DNA of 64,000 bases from Streptococcus salivarius (lineage in GTDB: Bacteria > Bacillota > Bacilli > Lactobacillales > Streptococcaceae), in contig NZ_CP009913.1 in the NCBI RefSeq assembly GCF_000785515.1, positions 1,206,001 through 1,270,000 on the forward strand. Direction: 5' to 3'. A model generated the notes under the pieces. It was not told the origin of the DNA. It did no database searches and worked only from the letters and a program-made list of their open reading frames with translations. The stretch's first letter is position 1; each line of letters begins with the position of its first letter. A program made the position numbers and the translations under genes. Below are positions 63,610-64,000 of the stretch, piece by piece.

Positions 63610-64000
63610 TTACAAGTTTTCGCGAGCTGCTTTTGCAGCTTCTACAAGCTTGATTAAGCTTTCTTTAGTTTCTTTGATTCCGCGAGTCTTCAAACCACAG
63701 TCAGGGTTAATCCAGACTTTACCACTTGGTACTTTAGCCAAGATTGCTTCGATAGTGTGGTCAATTTCACCGTCTTGTGGGACACGTGGTGAGTGGATAT
63801 CGTAAACCCCAGGTCCAACTTCTGTTTGGAAGTTTTGTGCTTTAAGTTCATCCAAGATTTCAAGATTTGAACGACTAGCTTCAAATGAGATAACGTCAGC
63901 ATCCAAGTTGTCGATGGCTGGAATGATATCTGTAAATTCTGAGTAACACATGTGAGTGTGGATTTGTGTGTCTGGTGCTACAGTTGAGTGTACCAAACGG
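63610..64000 (-). CDS. metE: Cobalamin-independent methionine synthase (C-terminal part only)
   Basis: Transfers the methyl group from 5-methyl-THF polyglutamate to homocysteine. Only the last 130 codons are in the window; the gene continues past position 64000. The zinc site is visible: [11 protein letters not shown] carries His and Cys ligands, and [12 protein letters not shown] the last cysteine. [11 protein letters not shown] is also typical. It pairs with metF, which makes its methyl donor. Confidence 0.94.
   Translation of the reverse strand, partial: RLVHSTVAPDTQIHTHMCYSEFTDIIPAIDNLDADVISFEASRSNLEILDELKAQNFQTEVGPGVYDIHSPRVPQDGEIDHTIEAILAKVPSGKVWINPDCGLKTRGIKETKESLIKLVEAAKAARENL

Overview
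The window is a piece of a low-GC Gram-positive chromosome, most likely a streptococcus of the salivarius group (S. salivarius, S. vestibularis or S. thermophilus). The case rests on gene content and signals: CiaR/CiaH, a ComX-type competence box in front of dprA, HdiR with a UmuC operon, CpsY/MtaR, an AdcA with a fused ZinT domain, an rpsT gene starting with TTG, and ECF transporter S components (NiaX-like, PanT-like). I see no rRNA, tRNA, CRISPR array, insertion sequence or prophage. Almost every frame is intact, and no gap between genes exceeds about 300 bases.

Layout. 1-5.7 kb: topA (3' end outside the window), dprA, a ROK-family kinase, rnhB and rbgA. 5.8-10.4 kb: hdiR, niaR-niaX, ffh, ylxM and a NagR/YvoA-like GntR regulator, all on the minus strand. 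10.6-14.3 kb: guaA, an AT-rich islet with a lone acetyltransferase, and a zinc alcohol dehydrogenase. 14.5-16.5 kb: a DNA-damage operon (Y-family polymerase, YolD-like protein, unknown small protein). 16.7-22.4 kb: an amino-acid ABC transporter, a PhnA/YjdM protein, glmS and the LysR regulator cpsY/mtaR. 22.5-28 kb: a GH73 hydrolase, yeiH, two unknown small proteins, adcA and a PrsW-like protease. 28-33 kb: one operon of DUF1003 gene, rapZ, yvcK, whiA and pepD. 33.1-35.2 kb: a large secreted CAP-domain protein with Tyr/Asn-rich and Ser-repeat regions. 35.5-37.9 kb: queC, queD, queE and queF behind a preQ1-I-like riboswitch. 38-45 kb: ridA, a lipoprotein, asnS, aspB, ypmB, dinG and a metallo-beta-lactamase-fold hydrolase. 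45.5-53.2 kb: a nucleoside uptake and salvage operon. 53.3-64 kb: coaA, rpsT, ciaRH, fhs, coaB-coaC-panT, pgmA, metF and the end of metE.

The regulatory wiring is unusually readable. An 18-bp perfect palindrome sits on the start of the umuC operon and shares a half-site with the region in front of hdiR. Two copies of a 15-bp NagR-type repeat flank the glmS promoter, and a NagR-like protein is encoded 11 kb away. Two AdcR-type sites lie in front of adcA, a PurBox in front of fhs, a CodY-type box in front of ridA, and cre-like sites at adh, pgmA and the CAP gene. Vitamin and CoA supply recurs: niaX (niacin), coaA, coaB, coaC and panT (pantothenate to CoA).

The least ordinary observations are the low-complexity CAP protein, an apparent AUA start codon for the DUF1003 gene at the head of the rapZ operon, and a set of genes (coaA, coaB, mtaR, a hydrolase, perhaps ylxM) whose -10 box lies 6-7 nt before the start codon, which predicts leaderless mRNAs. 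All functional calls come from reading the sequence; no database search was run.
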